A DNA stretch of 21,436 nt from an uncultured Bacilli bacterium (GTDB lineage Bacteria > Bacillota_I > Bacilli_A > RF39 > UBA660). A model generated the notes under the pieces. That model made no database searches. It had not been told where the DNA came from and saw only the letters and a program-made list of their open reading frames with translations. This document shows positions 6,921 through 13,803 of this stretch, piece after piece; position 1 is the stretch's first letter; the number at the start of each line of letters is the position of its first letter. The stretch covers positions 1 through 21,436 of the forward strand of contig CAKOIY010000009.1 in assembly GCA_934087515.1 (NCBI GenBank). Direction: 5' to 3'. Made by a program: the position numbers and the translations under genes.

Positions 6921-8138
6921 ATTATTAAAACAGTAGTAGTTGGAGGAGGAGCATCTGGTGTAGTTGCGGCGATTATGGCTAGTAAAACTAATGAAGAAGT
7001 AGTGATTTTGGAGAGAAATGATAAGTTATTAAAGAAATTATTAATAACAGGAAATGGAAGATGTAATTATTTTAATGATGATTTTGATGTCAAACATTAT
7101 TATTCTGATGATTTTGAGTTTTTGGGCGATATAATTAACGTTTCAAATAGAAAGTTGTTTATGAATTTTTTTAATGATCTAGGAATAGTACCTTACATTA
7201 AAAATGGTTATTATTATCCATATTCTAGGAATTCTTCTTCTGTTAAGGAAATACTTGAAAGTAAGTTAGAATTTAATAATGTAAAAGTAATTACTTCGGC
7301 TTTTGTTAAAGATATATCTAAGTTTGGAGATAAGTTTAAAGTATTATATAATGATGATTTTTTAGTCTGTGATAGAGTTATATTAAGTGCTGGCTCTAAA
7401 GCCTATCCTAAGACTGGTTCGGATGGTAATGGCTATAGTTTAATTAGAAAGTTTGGGCATACTATTAATAGAGTGTATCCTGCTCTTACTAAGTTTATAG
7501 GAAATGAGTTATATTTTAAGAAGTGGGATGGAGTACGTAGTGAGGTTGTTTTGTCATTATATGAAAATGATACGAAAATAAAAGAAGAGTTTGGAGAGGT
7601 TCAATTTACTAAAACTGGAATAAGCGGTATATGTGTATTTAATTTAAGTAATCTAGTAAGTAAGGGATTATTAAATAATAATAAAGAAATAGTAAAAATT
7701 AATTTTATGCCTTTTATTACTGGTAATGTTATCAATTGGTTTAATAGTAGAAATGATAATTTAAAGAATAAGGATATTTCACTTTTTTTAGAAGGATTTT
7801 TAAATTATAAGTTAATAGATATAATATTAAATTTTTGTGGGATAGATAAAAGTAGTACTTGGAATAAACTTTCTGATAATAAGAAGAAAGAGTTAATTAA
7901 AAGTTTAACTGAGTTTGAGTTTAAAGTGTGTGATGTTGGTACATATGATGCCTCACAAGTATGTGGTGGAGGTGTTTCTTTAAAAGAAGTTGATTTATCT
8001 ACTATGGAATCTAAATTGATTGATAATTTGTATTTAACTGGGGAACTTTTAGATATAACTGGTGATTGTGGTGGTTATAATTTAGGTTTAGCATTTATAA
8101 GCGGAATACTTGCTGGAAGAAGTGGTAAAGATGATTAG
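6921..8138 (+). CDS. BaiN/HI0933-family FAD-binding oxidoreductase, apparent ATT start
   Basis: This is a flavoprotein of the HI0933/BaiN family (TIGR00275-type), predicted to bind FAD through a Rossmann motif. The motif VVVGGGASGVVAAI begins at 6933, before the first ATG of the frame (6975), so the real protein must start earlier. The upstream stop is TAA at 6903, and no ATG, GTG or TTG occurs in frame between. ATT at 6921 or 6924 is the likely start, with GGTGAT at 6915-6920 matching the extended anti-SD and 6924 having the better spacing. This gives 404-405 residues, the normal family length. Family signatures follow: LLKKLLITGNGRCNYF, AYPKTGSDGNGY, and C-terminal GGVSLKEVDLSTMESK and DCGGYNLGLAFISG. 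It begins 10 bases after the sortase stop and overlaps the next gene by 8 bases. An A-tract indel or frameshift from ATG 6913 is the alternative. Confidence 0.85.
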   Translation: MIKTVVVGGGASGVVAAIMASKTNEEVVILERNDKLLKKLLITGNGRCNYFNDDFDVKHYYSDDFEFLGDIINVSNRKLFMNFFNDLGIVPYIKNGYYYPYSRNSSSVKEILESKLEFNNVKVITSAFVKDISKFGDKFKVLYNDDFLVCDRVILSAGSKAYPKTGSDGNGYSLIRKFGHTINRVYPALTKFIGNELYFKKWDGVRSEVVLSLYENDTKIKEEFGEVQFTKTGISGICVFNLSNLVSKGLLNNNKEIVKINFMPFITGNVINWFNSRNDNLKNKDISLFLEGFLNYKLIDIILNFCGIDKSSTWNKLSDNKKKELIKSLTEFEFKVCDVGTYDASQVCGGGVSLKEVDLSTMESKLIDNLYLTGELLDITGDCGGYNLGLAFISGILAGRSGKDD

Positions 8139-9705
8139 AGTAAGACAAATAAAAGTAAATGTTGATAGTGATCAATATAAAGAAATAAAAAGAAAAGTTG
8201 CTAAGAAATTAAATGTTAAAATAAAGGAAATAAAAAATATAAAAATAAGTAAAAGATCTATTGATGCTAGAGATAAAGATAATATTAGATTTGTATATGA
8301 GGTAGATATAGCAGCAAACAACGAAGATAATATATTAAGAAAGGTAAAAACAAACGATATCTTTAAAACTCCAAATGAAGAGTATAAGTATGTTTTAAAG
8401 TATGATAAGAATATAAATCCTATTATAGTTGGTAGTGGCCCAGCAGGACTTTTTTGTGCTTATCTTTTAGCAGACGCTGGTTTCAAACCTCTTATAATTG
8501 AAAGAGGGGAAAAGGTAGAAGATAGAGTAAAAACTGTTGAAGATTTTTGGAAGACTAATAATTTGAATTTAAATTCTAATGTTCAATTTGGTGAAGGAGG
8601 AGCTGGTACTTTTTCTGATGGGAAACTTAATACTTTAGTAAAAGATAAGAGTTATAGGATGAAAAAGGTATTTGAAATTTTTGCCTCTTGTGGTGCTCCT
8701 AAGGAAATAATGTATGTACATAATCCTCATATTGGAACAGATATTCTTAGAAAAGTTGTAGTAAATATGAGAAATAAAATAATAAATATGGGCGGAGTTT
8801 TCAGGTATAATACTTGTTTGACTGATATTGAAATAAAAAATAATGAAATTGTAAGTATAGTGTTAAATAATAAAGAAAAGGTATTATGTAATACTTTGGT
8901 ACTTGCTATAGGACATAGTTCTAGAGATACTTTTAGAATGCTTTATAACAGAGGTATTAACATGATTTCTAAACCTTTTGCAGTTGGTCTTAGGATTGTT
9001 CATCGTCAAGATATGATTGATAAAAATCAATATGGAATGAGTTATGATGAGTTAGGACCTGCTAATTATAAATTAACATATAGAGCTAAAAGTGGTCGTG
9101 GTGTCTATTCATTTTGTATGTGTCCTGGTGGTTATGTTGTTAATGCTTCTAGTGAAATTAATAGATTAGTTGTTAATGGAATGAGTAATTATGCTAGAAA
9201 TAGTAAGTACGCCAATAGTGCTATTATTACTAGTGTTTCTAAAGAAGATTTTGGATTTGGTGTTTTAGATGGAATAAGATATCAAGAAATGCTAGAGAAG
9301 AAAGCATATGAATTAGGAAATGGAGTAATTCCTGTTCAAAGATATATTGATTTTAAAAATAATAAAATCTCAAATTGTGAAAAAGATTTAAAATTTATTA
9401 AGGGAGAATATAATTTTTCAAATATGAATAGTTTATTTAGTGATAATATAACTAGAGATTTAATCGAAGGAATAGAATCTTTTAATAATAAAATATTAGG
9501 ATTTACTGATAAAAATGCTTATGTACTTGGAGTTGAATCAAGAAGTTCTTCTCCTGTTAGAATTATAAGAGATAATAATCTAATATCTAATATAAAAGGA
9601 ATATACCCTTGTGGTGAAGGAGCAGGATATGCTGGGGGAATAACTACTTCTGCTATGGATGGTATAAAAGTTGCTGAAGTAATAGGAAATGCTATTTTGA
9701 AATAG
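8131..9705 (+). CDS. COG2509-type FAD-dependent dehydrogenase
   Basis: This 524-residue protein belongs to the family of uncharacterised FAD-dependent dehydrogenases widespread in Firmicutes (COG2509). A roughly 90-residue N-terminal domain, MIRVRQIKV to about 90, with the family motif KRSIDAR at 41-47, precedes the FAD-binding motif PIIVGSGPAGLFCAYLLADAG (97-117). Further family blocks are NVQFGEGGAGTFSDGKLNT, PHIGTDILRKVV and, at the C-terminus, GIYPCGEGAGYAGGITTSAMDG. No signal peptide is present, so it is cytoplasmic. The ATG at 8131 overlaps the preceding stop by 8 bases, which suggests translational coupling; the TTG at 8110 would add seven residues in the upstream gene and is unneeded. 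The substrate is not known. Two FAD enzymes behind a sortase may simply be a mixed operon. Confidence 0.92.
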   Translation: MIRVRQIKVNVDSDQYKEIKRKVAKKLNVKIKEIKNIKISKRSIDARDKDNIRFVYEVDIAANNEDNILRKVKTNDIFKTPNEEYKYVLKYDKNINPIIVGSGPAGLFCAYLLADAGFKPLIIERGEKVEDRVKTVEDFWKTNNLNLNSNVQFGEGGAGTFSDGKLNTLVKDKSYRMKKVFEIFASCGAPKEIMYVHNPHIGTDILRKVVVNMRNKIINMGGVFRYNTCLTDIEIKNNEIVSIVLNNKEKVLCNTLVLAIGHSSRDTFRMLYNRGINMISKPFAVGLRIVHRQDMIDKNQYGMSYDELGPANYKLTYRAKSGRGVYSFCMCPGGYVVNASSEINRLVVNGMSNYARNSKYANSAIITSVSKEDFGFGVLDGIRYQEMLEKKAYELGNGVIPVQRYIDFKNNKISNCEKDLKFIKGEYNFSNMNSLFSDNITRDLIEGIESFNNKILGFTDKNAYVLGVESRSSSPVRIIRDNNLISNIKGIYPCGEGAGYAGGITTSAMDGIKVAEVIGNAILK

Positions 9706-9719
9706 TTTTTCTTTTTTTT
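9692..9719 (+). terminator. Probable terminator overlapping the end of the COG2509 gene
   Basis: CTATT (9692-9696) and AATAG (9701-9705) form a short stem with a TTGA loop at the stop codon, followed by a long T run interrupted once by C. The stem is short, but the T tract and the new promoters downstream support it. Confidence 0.55.
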
Positions 9720-9740
9720 CATATAATTATTTTGTGGTTT

Positions 9741-9759
9741 ATGTGTAAAAAAAACGCAT
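9741..9759 (+). repeat. Upstream inverted repeat resembling the promoter dyad
   Basis: ATGTGT (9741-9746) and ACGCAT (9754-9759) form an imperfect inverted repeat around seven A residues. It shares GTGT-N7/8-ACGCA with the dyad at 9875-9898, so it may be a second, weaker binding site for the same factor. The match is short. Confidence 0.35.
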
Positions 9760-9793
9760 TATGTTTAATTTTTAACCATAATTCACCAAATTC

Positions 9794-9822
9794 TTGACTT
9801 TTAAGGGGATAAGTAGTAATAT
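9794..9822 (+). promoter_or_regulatory. Distal promoter P1 of the surface protein gene
   Basis: TTGACT (9794-9799) and TAATAT (9817-9822) are 17 bases apart, giving a start near 9829 and a leader of about 80 bases that runs through the second promoter. Confidence 0.7.
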
Positions 9823-9859
9823 ATGTGAAAAGTATTTTTTAGGATAACTGTGCTGAAAA

Positions 9860-9888
9860 TTGCTTTTTTAAATGTTGTGTGTTATAAT
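9860..9888 (+). promoter_or_regulatory. Proximal promoter P2 of the surface protein gene
   Basis: TTGCTT (9860-9865) and a perfect TATAAT (9883-9888) are 17 bases apart; TGT before the hexamer makes an extended -10. The start would be near 9895, leaving only a few bases before AAAAGGAGG at 9897-9905. Confidence 0.85.
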
Positions 9889-9898
9889 TTACGCACAA
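9875..9898 (+). promoter_or_regulatory. Operator-like inverted repeat centred on the P2 -10 box
   Basis: The arms are TTGTGTGT (9875-9882) and ACGCACAA (9891-9898). They are inverted repeats with one mismatch around the eight bases TATAATTT, so the P2 -10 box sits in the middle. A repressor dimer bound here would block P2. It could also arise by chance in this AT-rich region. Confidence 0.45.
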
Positions 9899-9911
9899 AA
9901 GGAGGAAAAAA

Positions 9912-11729
9912 ATGAAAAATGATTTAAAAGAATTGAAAAAAAAGTTAGCTGCTTTATCGGTAGCTGGGACAATGGCAGCATCAGCGGTAGGATTTGGGGC
10001 ACCAGAAGTATTTGCTGATGAAACAATTTCGGAAGGTGTTAAAACAGAAGAGGAAGCTGATTACTCTTATAAATCTGATTTGACTTCTGATAAAGAAGAA
10101 GTAGAAAAATGGTTGGAAGAGAAAGATAAAGCTTTAAAAGAAAAATATGAAGTAACAGAAAAAAAGATAATTGAAGTTGAAAATCAAGTTGTTAGTACTG
10201 AAGAAAAAGAAATAAATGAAAGTTTTGATACGGAAGAATCTGCTAAAGAAAGAAAAAATGAAATAGAAAAAGGTGATATTAAAGATTCAACTCTTTCTAT
10301 AGAAAAAAATGATGCAATAGCTGAAGAAATTAATGAAAGTTTTGATACGGAACAAGAAGCTTTAGAATTTATTGAAAAATGTAGAGAAAAGGATAATTCT
10401 AATTTATCAGTATCTGAAATTTATAGTGATTGGGTTTCAAAAGGAACTATAAAAGTAAAAGAGCTTTCTGGTCTTACTGAAGAAGAAAGAGATCGTGAAA
10501 TAGAAAGAATAACTAAAGAAATAGAAGGTAATAGTACTGATACTATTAGATATGAAGTATCTGTTACTAAAACTTCTAAGACAGAAAAAGTTTATGTAAA
10601 AGATAATATTACTGAAGAAACTAAAGTATTTAATTCTTTGAAAGAAGCAAATGATTTTATAGATAGTCTTAAGCTTTCTGAAAATGAAAATATTAAAGTG
10701 GAAATCAATGGTCCTAAAATAAATCAAGTTTTAATAAGTTCTGAATCATCTAAGATAGAAGAAATTTTTGAAAGTGAAAAAGAACTTGATGAGTATATAA
10801 AACAATTAGAAAAACAAGGATATACATTAGGGGATATTACTAAAGAAAAAGTAGTAATACAAGAAACAGAAAAAGTTCCAACAGGAAAAGTAATTGTAGA
10901 AGGCTCTAAAAAACTTGATTCAAGTAGTAAATATGAGGTAAATGGTAATTATATTATGATAAAACAGGCAAGTGGTAGTATTGCTATTTGGACTAATGAT
11001 GAGTTGACAAAAGAAGAACAAGAATCATTTATGAAATCTTGGTTTGCTGGTAATTATGATAATTCAATAAAAGATAATGTTAATGTTTACTTTATTTTTG
11101 GTGAAGGTAAAAAAGATTTATCTTACATAGGAAATGGATGGGGAACTTATAATATAAGTACAAAAGATGATAAAATTATAATGACTTGTAATAGTGACAA
11201 GATTTCTCATTTAAATTATGGTAAGTTTGAACAAGAATATACTGAAAAGAAGGTTGATGTAACTAAGTATTTAGTTTCAGGCAACAAAGTTATGAATAAA
11301 TATAAGGATGAGTATTTAGTTGATTATAAAAAAACTGAAAAATCTTTTGAAGATAAAATTACTTATGGTGCAATAATTAATAAAGATGAATTCGCTAGAG
11401 ATAAAAAATATCAAGTAAGTAGTCTATATGATTTAGAAAGAGAATCATGGATTTTATCTGGAAAATATATTCAAAACAATAGGGGTTCTTTATACTATGG
11501 TCTTATTAAGGCAAAGGAAAAAGAACTAGAAGATCCAGTTATTGATAATAATGATAATTCTAAGCCAGAAAATAAAACTCAAACAGTTGCTAATAAAACT
11601 GAAGTTAAGGAAAATACACCTAAAACTGGTGATGATACTAATGTAGGCCTTATGGCTGGTGCTCTAGGTATTGCACTTGCTGGAGCAGCTGGTGCCGCAG
11701 GTATTGCACGTACTAGAAAAAGAAATTAA
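9912..11729 (+). CDS. LPXTG-like (TPKTG) wall-anchored surface protein with internal repeats
   Basis: This 605-residue protein is built for export and covalent wall attachment. A Lys-rich start and hydrophobic core (residues 1-36) end in VFADE, a plausible signal-peptidase site after A35. The C-terminus has a complete sorting signal: TPKTG at 569-573, an Ala/Gly-rich hydrophobic span (about 578-599) and the basic tail RTRKRN. Leu of the classic motif is replaced by Thr. The first half is highly charged and repetitive: INESFDTE occurs twice 39 residues apart, and related strand-helix units appear as NSLKEANDFIDSL and ESEKELDEYIKQL. The section from about 345 to 530, richer in Tyr and Gly, looks like one globular domain I do not recognise. 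Tandem promoters, a strong AGGAGG site and a good terminator suggest high expression. An adhesin or surface-layer role is possible but not shown; the class B sortase 3 kb upstream is a candidate enzyme. Confidence 0.88.
   Translation: MKNDLKELKKKLAALSVAGTMAASAVGFGAPEVFADETISEGVKTEEEADYSYKSDLTSDKEEVEKWLEEKDKALKEKYEVTEKKIIEVENQVVSTEEKEINESFDTEESAKERKNEIEKGDIKDSTLSIEKNDAIAEEINESFDTEQEALEFIEKCREKDNSNLSVSEIYSDWVSKGTIKVKELSGLTEEERDREIERITKEIEGNSTDTIRYEVSVTKTSKTEKVYVKDNITEETKVFNSLKEANDFIDSLKLSENENIKVEINGPKINQVLISSESSKIEEIFESEKELDEYIKQLEKQGYTLGDITKEKVVIQETEKVPTGKVIVEGSKKLDSSSKYEVNGNYIMIKQASGSIAIWTNDELTKEEQESFMKSWFAGNYDNSIKDNVNVYFIFGEGKKDLSYIGNGWGTYNISTKDDKIIMTCNSDKISHLNYGKFEQEYTEKKVDVTKYLVSGNKVMNKYKDEYLVDYKKTEKSFEDKITYGAIINKDEFARDKKYQVSSLYDLERESWILSGKYIQNNRGSLYYGLIKAKEKELEDPVIDNNDNSKPENKTQTVANKTEVKENTPKTGDDTNVGLMAGALGIALAGAAGAAGIARTRKRN
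10215..10352 (+). repeat. Two 21-bp direct repeats 117 bp apart inside the surface protein gene
   Basis: The 21 bases at 10215-10235 recur exactly at 10332-10352, encoding NESFDTE both times. The spacing of 117 bp equals 39 codons, so loss or gain of a unit by recombination would keep the frame. Confidence 0.7.
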
Positions 11730-11740
11730 TTTAACTTACT

Positions 11741-11777
11741 AGAACTGAACATTGTTGTTTGGTTCTTTTTTATTTTT
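11741..11777 (+). terminator. Intrinsic terminator of the surface protein gene
   Basis: AGAACTGAAC (11741-11750) pairs with GTTTGGTTCT (11757-11766) over ten pairs including two G-T wobbles, with loop ATTGTT, followed by a T-rich tract. Confidence 0.9.
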
Positions 11778-11779
11778 GT

Positions 11780-11814
11780 TAAAATAAAAGAAGGATTTTA
11801 ATGATATCCTCCTT
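11780..11814 (-). terminator. Intrinsic terminator of the transporter gene (minus strand)
   Basis: On the minus strand, AAGGAGGAT (plus 11806-11814) pairs with ATCCTTCTT (plus 11788-11796) with one wobble, spanning the stop codon and followed by TTTATTTT. It lies back to back with the surface protein's terminator, so the two convergent transcripts are separated by only a few bases. Confidence 0.75.
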
Positions 11815-12922
11815 TTCCATCATCAAATTTAAAGAATGATGATATTAAAAACATTATTATTGATATGAATAACACTTGTTTGATATTGAATCCTAATAGG
11901 ATAAACATAGTAATAATTATTAGTCTTCCAACATTGGTAATTGTTTCTAATATAAAGTTATAGGCTTCGGGATTACAGTTTTTACAAAGAAACCATATAT
12001 CTCTACTGTAGGATGTTGTATGTATTTTTGATAGGTATCCTTCTAGTAAGGCTATTATAGCAATTATTATGGAATTTGTGGAAGATAGTTTTAAAAAGTA
12101 TAATATACATAGTATTATTGTAACTAATCTTAAGTAATCTTTTTTGTTTTTGTCCATGTGTCTTCCAAATTTCCAAACGAAGAATATACTAGATAGTCCA
12201 ATTAATAGATTTATTATTCCTACGAAGGTATAGGTGCTTTCTACATAGATATATAAGTAAAGCGGGAAGAATAAGCTTATGTAAAAGGTTGCTTCGTATA
12301 GAAATAGTATTATATAATTATCGGGTTTTATGTTTTTTAATATTGTTTTGTAGTCTTCTTTGGTTGCTGTTTTTTCTTTTATATGTTTTATTTTAAATAA
12401 TGGGATGATACTAATTAGCATTAATATAAGTGATAGAGTGGCAAGTGTAATGAATTTTTGATTGTCTAGGAAGAAGGCTCCGGCGAGAGAAGATAGTAGT
12501 CCTGCTAGTTCTCCAGAAATGGTAATCCAAGCACTGGCTTCTCCAGTTTTTCTTTTTGCGGCATATTTTACACTGTAATATCTTTTTGTCATCCAATAAC
12601 TTCTTCTATAAATAGAATAGCATAGAGCGAGTGTTATTATAAATAGAAATGATGAGTTGTAATTATTTAAGAGATAGTATGTAAAAATAAAAAATATGGA
12701 ACTAATAATTAAGAAGTATCTGTAGGGAACTTTTTTTCCTAATTTTAGTAGTGCTAGGGAAACTAATATGGAAAAGAAATTTATAAATAAGTAGTATATT
12801 AGTATATTATTAAACGTCATTCCTGCTTTATATAGGAAAAGGGGAATAAATATTTCTATTAGACTTCTGGCAAATCCAGATATGAATACGAAAATGTTAT
12901 ATTTTTTTAGATTTTTTGTCAT
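11798..12922 (-). CDS. MFS-like membrane transporter
   Basis: This 374-residue integral membrane protein has about ten to twelve hydrophobic segments spread along its length, with a short charged stretch (KIKHIKEKTATKEDYKTILKN, about residues 178-198) in the middle, the usual cytoplasmic loop of a 6+6 major facilitator fold. Basic residues such as SIYRRSYW and KRYYSVKYAAKRKTGE (about residues 105-130) resemble inside loops. The substrate cannot be read from sequence. The start is the ATG at 12922: GAGGTG lies just before it, and the GTG used by the longest ORF at 12931 is part of that ribosome binding site. It is the only minus-strand gene, transcribed from its own promoter divergently from the 13070 gene and convergently with the surface protein. 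Relation to drug efflux or sugar export families is possible but undecided. Confidence 0.8.
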   Translation of the reverse strand: MTKNLKKYNIFVFISGFARSLIEIFIPLFLYKAGMTFNNILIYYLFINFFSILVSLALLKLGKKVPYRYFLIISSIFFIFTYYLLNNYNSSFLFIITLALCYSIYRRSYWMTKRYYSVKYAAKRKTGEASAWITISGELAGLLSSLAGAFFLDNQKFITLATLSLILMLISIIPLFKIKHIKEKTATKEDYKTILKNIKPDNYIILFLYEATFYISLFFPLYLYIYVESTYTFVGIINLLIGLSSIFFVWKFGRHMDKNKKDYLRLVTIILCILYFLKLSSTNSIIIAIIALLEGYLSKIHTTSYSRDIWFLCKNCNPEAYNFILETITNVGRLIIITMFILLGFNIKQVLFISIIMFLISSFFKFDDGKGGYH

Positions 12923-12952
12923 TTTATGCACCTCTACTTTATTACTAAGATA

Positions 12953-12981
12953 ATTATATATAAAATTTGTAATTTACACAA
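12953..12981 (-). promoter_or_regulatory. Promoter of the MFS-like transporter gene
   Basis: On the minus strand TTGTGT (plus 12976-12981) and TATAAT (plus 12953-12958) are exactly 17 bases apart, with the coding start about 30 bases downstream. Confidence 0.75.
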
Positions 12982-13015
12982 CTAAAAGTTTTGTTTATTA
13001 TTTTTTTAAAATTGC

Positions 13016-13044
13016 TTGTTTATTGTTTTAAAATATATTATACT
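13016..13044 (+). promoter_or_regulatory. Promoter of the membrane-anchored protein gene
   Basis: TTGTTT (13016-13021) and TATACT (13039-13044) are 17 bases apart. It is divergent from the transporter promoter, with 34 bases between the two -35 boxes, leaving room for a shared regulator. Confidence 0.7.
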
Positions 13045-13069
13045 CTTATTGTGGTAAAGGGGTAATAAT

Positions 13070-13726
13070 ATGAAAGATGAGTTAAAGAAAAACCATTATC
13101 TTCCGAAAAAGATATTTTTTCCTATTGGTTCGGTTTTTATTATAATTGGTATTGCATTAATTATTTTATCTTTTAATCATGAGATTTTAGATGATAAGTA
13201 TATAGTAAAAGATGTTACTGAGTATACTTCTGATATTAATAAGTCTTTGGAAAAGGGAGAAATGGTTGCCTTTAAGAATACTAAGTATATGGGAAAGGGT
13301 ATTTATGAGATAACTTATTTAAATCATGCTAGGGCTTTTGGTAAGAAGAAGTTAGTTGATCAAGGAACATATTTTAATATTACTGATATGTTTGGTAATG
13401 GTTATGAACTTGATAAGAGTAATATTGTAATAAATGATAAGTCATATAAGCTAGGTAATGATGGATTTGAGAGTAAAGAGGGGATTAATGTTAGTTATCA
13501 GAATAATGTTTTAGATATTGAAATACCGAGTGATAGGATTTTAAAGGATAATGTGATTATTATTTCTTTGAAATTAGTTGGAAGAGATTCAGGTGTTAAA
13601 TATATTACTTCTCAAGATGCTTATTATAGTTTTGTTCCTAGTGTTGAAAATGATTTTTATGGTAAGAAAAATTCACAGGCTTATGTTATAGATGGTTTTG
13701 GTTATATTAAGTTAGAGGATAAATGA
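13070..13726 (+). CDS. Hypothetical membrane-anchored protein with extracytoplasmic domain
   Basis: I do not recognise this 218-residue protein. A basic N-terminus (MKDELKKNHYLPKK) is followed by one membrane segment, about residues 15-34 (IFFPIGSVFIIIGIALIILS), and then a soluble domain of about 180 residues, presumably outside the cell. That domain alternates short hydrophobic stretches with polar turns and looks mostly beta: GIYEITYLNHARAFG, GTYFNITDMFGNGYEL, VLDIEIPSDRI, VIIISLKLVG. There are no cysteines, no lipobox and no sorting signal. The ribosome binding site AAAGGGG sits about 8 bases before the ATG. The gene has its own promoter and a terminator overlapping its TGA stop, so it is a single-gene unit. 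It may be a cell-surface or envelope-stress component; nothing in the sequence decides this. Confidence 0.78.
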   Translation: MKDELKKNHYLPKKIFFPIGSVFIIIGIALIILSFNHEILDDKYIVKDVTEYTSDINKSLEKGEMVAFKNTKYMGKGIYEITYLNHARAFGKKKLVDQGTYFNITDMFGNGYELDKSNIVINDKSYKLGNDGFESKEGINVSYQNNVLDIEIPSDRILKDNVIIISLKLVGRDSGVKYITSQDAYYSFVPSVENDFYGKKNSQAYVIDGFGYIKLEDK

Positions 13727-13743
13727 TGCAAATCATTTTTTTC
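13721..13743 (+). terminator. Intrinsic terminator after the membrane-anchored protein gene
   Basis: AAATGAT (13721-13727) pairs perfectly with ATCATTT (13732-13738) around a GCAA tetraloop of the GNRA type, followed by T residues. The TGA stop codon lies within the first arm. Confidence 0.85.
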
Positions 13744-13775
13744 TTTGGTATTTTATAGTTATTTTTGTTATTTTT

Positions 13776-13784
13776 TGATAGAAT
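13776..13784 (+). promoter_or_regulatory. Extended -10 promoter element before ppdK
   Basis: TGATAGAAT at 13776-13784 is a TGn-TAGAAT extended -10. The matching -35 region (about 13756-13761) is poor. The coding start lies 20 bases downstream. Confidence 0.5.
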
Positions 13785-13803
13785 AGAAATGGAGGATGAT
13801 AAA

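Noticed and set aside
10437..10727. Minus-strand open frame in the surface protein gene
   Set aside because: Phe/Ser/Ile-rich composition is the mirror of Glu/Lys-rich codons on the coding strand; it has no start signals.
12411..12596. Second minus-strand frame inside the transporter gene
   Set aside because: It is an out-of-frame shadow of the MFS-like gene with no ribosome binding site or domain.
13765..13803. Longer ppdK start, or the ATG at 13789
   Set aside because: The first overlaps the promoter and the second is part of the GGAGG ribosome binding site; MKYVYNF at 13804 is the normal PPDK start.
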